Positions 62,965 through 64,000 of a DNA stretch of 64,000 nucleotides are shown one piece after another (positions within the stretch are counted from its first letter, which is position 1; every line of letters begins with the position of its first letter). Position numbers and translations under genes: made by a program. The DNA is taken from contig CP085826.1 in assembly GCA_020809705.1 (NCBI GenBank), forward strand, positions 6,572,001 to 6,636,000, in the 5' to 3' direction. This stretch comes from Calonectria ilicicola (taxonomy: Eukaryota; Ascomycota; Sordariomycetes; Hypocreales; Nectriaceae). Below the pieces are notes generated by a model. That model saw only the letters and a program-made list of their open reading frames with translations, was not told where the DNA came from and searched no databases.

Positions 62965-63729
62965 TTGGCTCTTGTATCCCATTAAAAAAAGGGACGCTCC
63001 CGGTCATGCGGGATTGCGGCCTGGTTCTTGTATTTGTTCGTCAAAGTGTCTTCTAATCGCATCAAGCCTGCTCTTTACTTAGGCATGTGGAGACTAGGGA
63101 GAGGAAAAACGCGAGTTAGCATTGGGGACATGGTATTTGCTTGGCAGCAGTTTTTTTTTCTTGATACGCATCTGCGCTGCTACACAAGGTAGGGGTTACA
63201 TGGGAGTTCTAGGGTGTTTAGGGCATAATCTATCATAAATGTTGTATCTTGTATTGAACTCTGGGCTATCTCTTCTTTATTTAGCATTGTGCCATGAGGG
63301 ATACACCAGATGGCCAAAGATAATAATTGCTACGTACGGATAGAGGAAAGAAGAATACGTCGCAAGATCCATTTCGATCATGGCAGCATGAAATTTTGAA
63401 ATTGAAACAACACCGGTACAAGATAGTGATATTAGAGCCGCCGCCATAATTGATGCTTTCGACGCCAAGGGCCCTCGCCTGCGCTTCACCAAGGCCCGTG
63501 ACGTATCTCGCAGGGAAGGTTTTTTTTTCTCTTTTTTTTTGGATTGTTCATGTTTGTACATTCGCGACTTGGCTGTTTGACTTCCTCACGTAGTTGCTTT
63601 TCTTTAAAAATGCCCTCCCCAAGGGTAAGGATGAACTTGCGTTGCCGCTGGTACAAATCTTTTTAAGACGCAAGTCCGGCTTCGTCTCATTCTATTACGA
63701 CTCGACTACTGCACACCTGGACACGATCC
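62965..63729. other. Convergent 3' intergenic region
   Basis: SEC63 ends from the left and an unidentified minus-strand gene ends from the right, so this stretch should hold both 3' untranslated regions and polyadenylation signals. T-rich runs occur near 63151 and 63521-63540. No gene is seen. Confidence 0.6.
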
Positions 63730-64000
63730 TTAGCAGACCCGGACACCGCAGACTTCCACGCCCTTGCCTTCGATGCGAGCGGATCGTCCAAAGTAGAGGG
63801 TCGAAAGCTCGCGGACGAAGAGGGCGTCACTGTCGCTCCAAACGTCGAGACCCATATTTTCCACGGCATGGCTGTCAACACGGATAGAATCTGCTTCTGG
63901 GTCACCAGCCTGCAGAGGAGCGCTCTCAGCACCAGTCGAAGGCTGAGAGCTGTCCTCATCATCGCCGTCAGTGTACGGCCCATCCTGGCTGTCTGCGAGA
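63730..64000 (-). CDS. C-terminus of an unrecognised protein, cut by the window edge
   Basis: On the minus strand a frame runs from the window edge to a TAA at 63732-63730 with no stop for 89 codons and no ATG that could be the true start. The proximal part is acidic and disordered (DGDDEDSSQPSTGAES). The last 45 residues look like a compact folded end: ENMGLDVWSDSDALFVREL, then a YFGRSARIEGKGVEVCGVRVC tail with paired Cys and alternating hydrophobics. Codon third positions favour C and G, as in the recognised genes nearby. I do not recognise the family. It converges on SEC63. Confidence 0.6.
   Translation of the reverse strand, partial: LADSQDGPYTDGDDEDSSQPSTGAESAPLQAGDPEADSIRVDSHAVENMGLDVWSDSDALFVRELSTLYFGRSARIEGKGVEVCGVRVC

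Noticed and set aside
63594..63887. 97-codon plus-strand frame near the right edge
   Set aside because: It lies antisense to the better minus-strand frame with the folded-looking C-terminus and reads as an Arg-rich shadow.

Overview
The window looks like nuclear DNA of a filamentous ascomycete, most likely a sordariomycete and possibly hypocrealean. The basis is short spliceosomal introns (56 to 292 nt) with CTAAC or CTGAC-like branch points, fungal-type protein families, an intron-containing tRNA-Asp, and intergenic DNA full of homopolymers and microsatellites. The species cannot be fixed from the sequence alone. Gene density is low: seven complete protein genes, one whose 5' end is unresolved, one truncated by the right edge, and two tRNA genes.

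Layout, left to right. Positions 1-12128 hold no gene I can support. SEC12 (minus, 12129-13915) follows. An AT-richer block to about 17.9 kb carries tRNA-Asp(GTC) and tRNA-Val(AAC). A proline-rich bZIP regulator lies at 21.8-23.7 kb (minus). It is separated by a desert of about 9 kb from a divergent SMP-30/gluconolactonase-family gene (plus, 33.0-34.2 kb). Another long stretch, AT-rich from about 38 kb to 44 kb, contains an isolated gene for the mitochondrial ATP synthase delta subunit (minus, 40.8-41.6 kb). A gene-free stretch of about 10.8 kb then leads to a compact run of plus-strand genes: an acidic DUF2457-like protein (52.4-54.6 kb), the SAR1 GTPase (55.6-56.5 kb), a Tgl-type patatin lipase (57.2-59.6 kb) and SEC63 (60.6-63.0 kb). 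The C-terminus of an unrecognised conserved-looking protein enters from the right edge on the minus strand.

Functionally the window is rich in endoplasmic-reticulum genes. Sec12 is the exchange factor that loads GTP on Sar1 to start COPII budding, and both are here, about 42 kb apart. Sec63 is the J-domain partner of the Sec61 translocon. The patatin protein is of the lipid-droplet/ER triacylglycerol-lipase type. The genes are not an operon and the linkage may be chance.

Splicing deserves attention. Two introns use GC-AG boundaries (ATP synthase delta intron 1, SEC63 intron 3). The SEC63 one is 60 nt, stop-free and in frame, so retention would add 20 residues instead of breaking the protein. 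I found no convincing new biological system. The best leads are the in-frame GC-AG intron, the two possible C-termini and missing start of the bZIP gene, the AT-rich island organisation, and the uncharacterised protein at the right edge.
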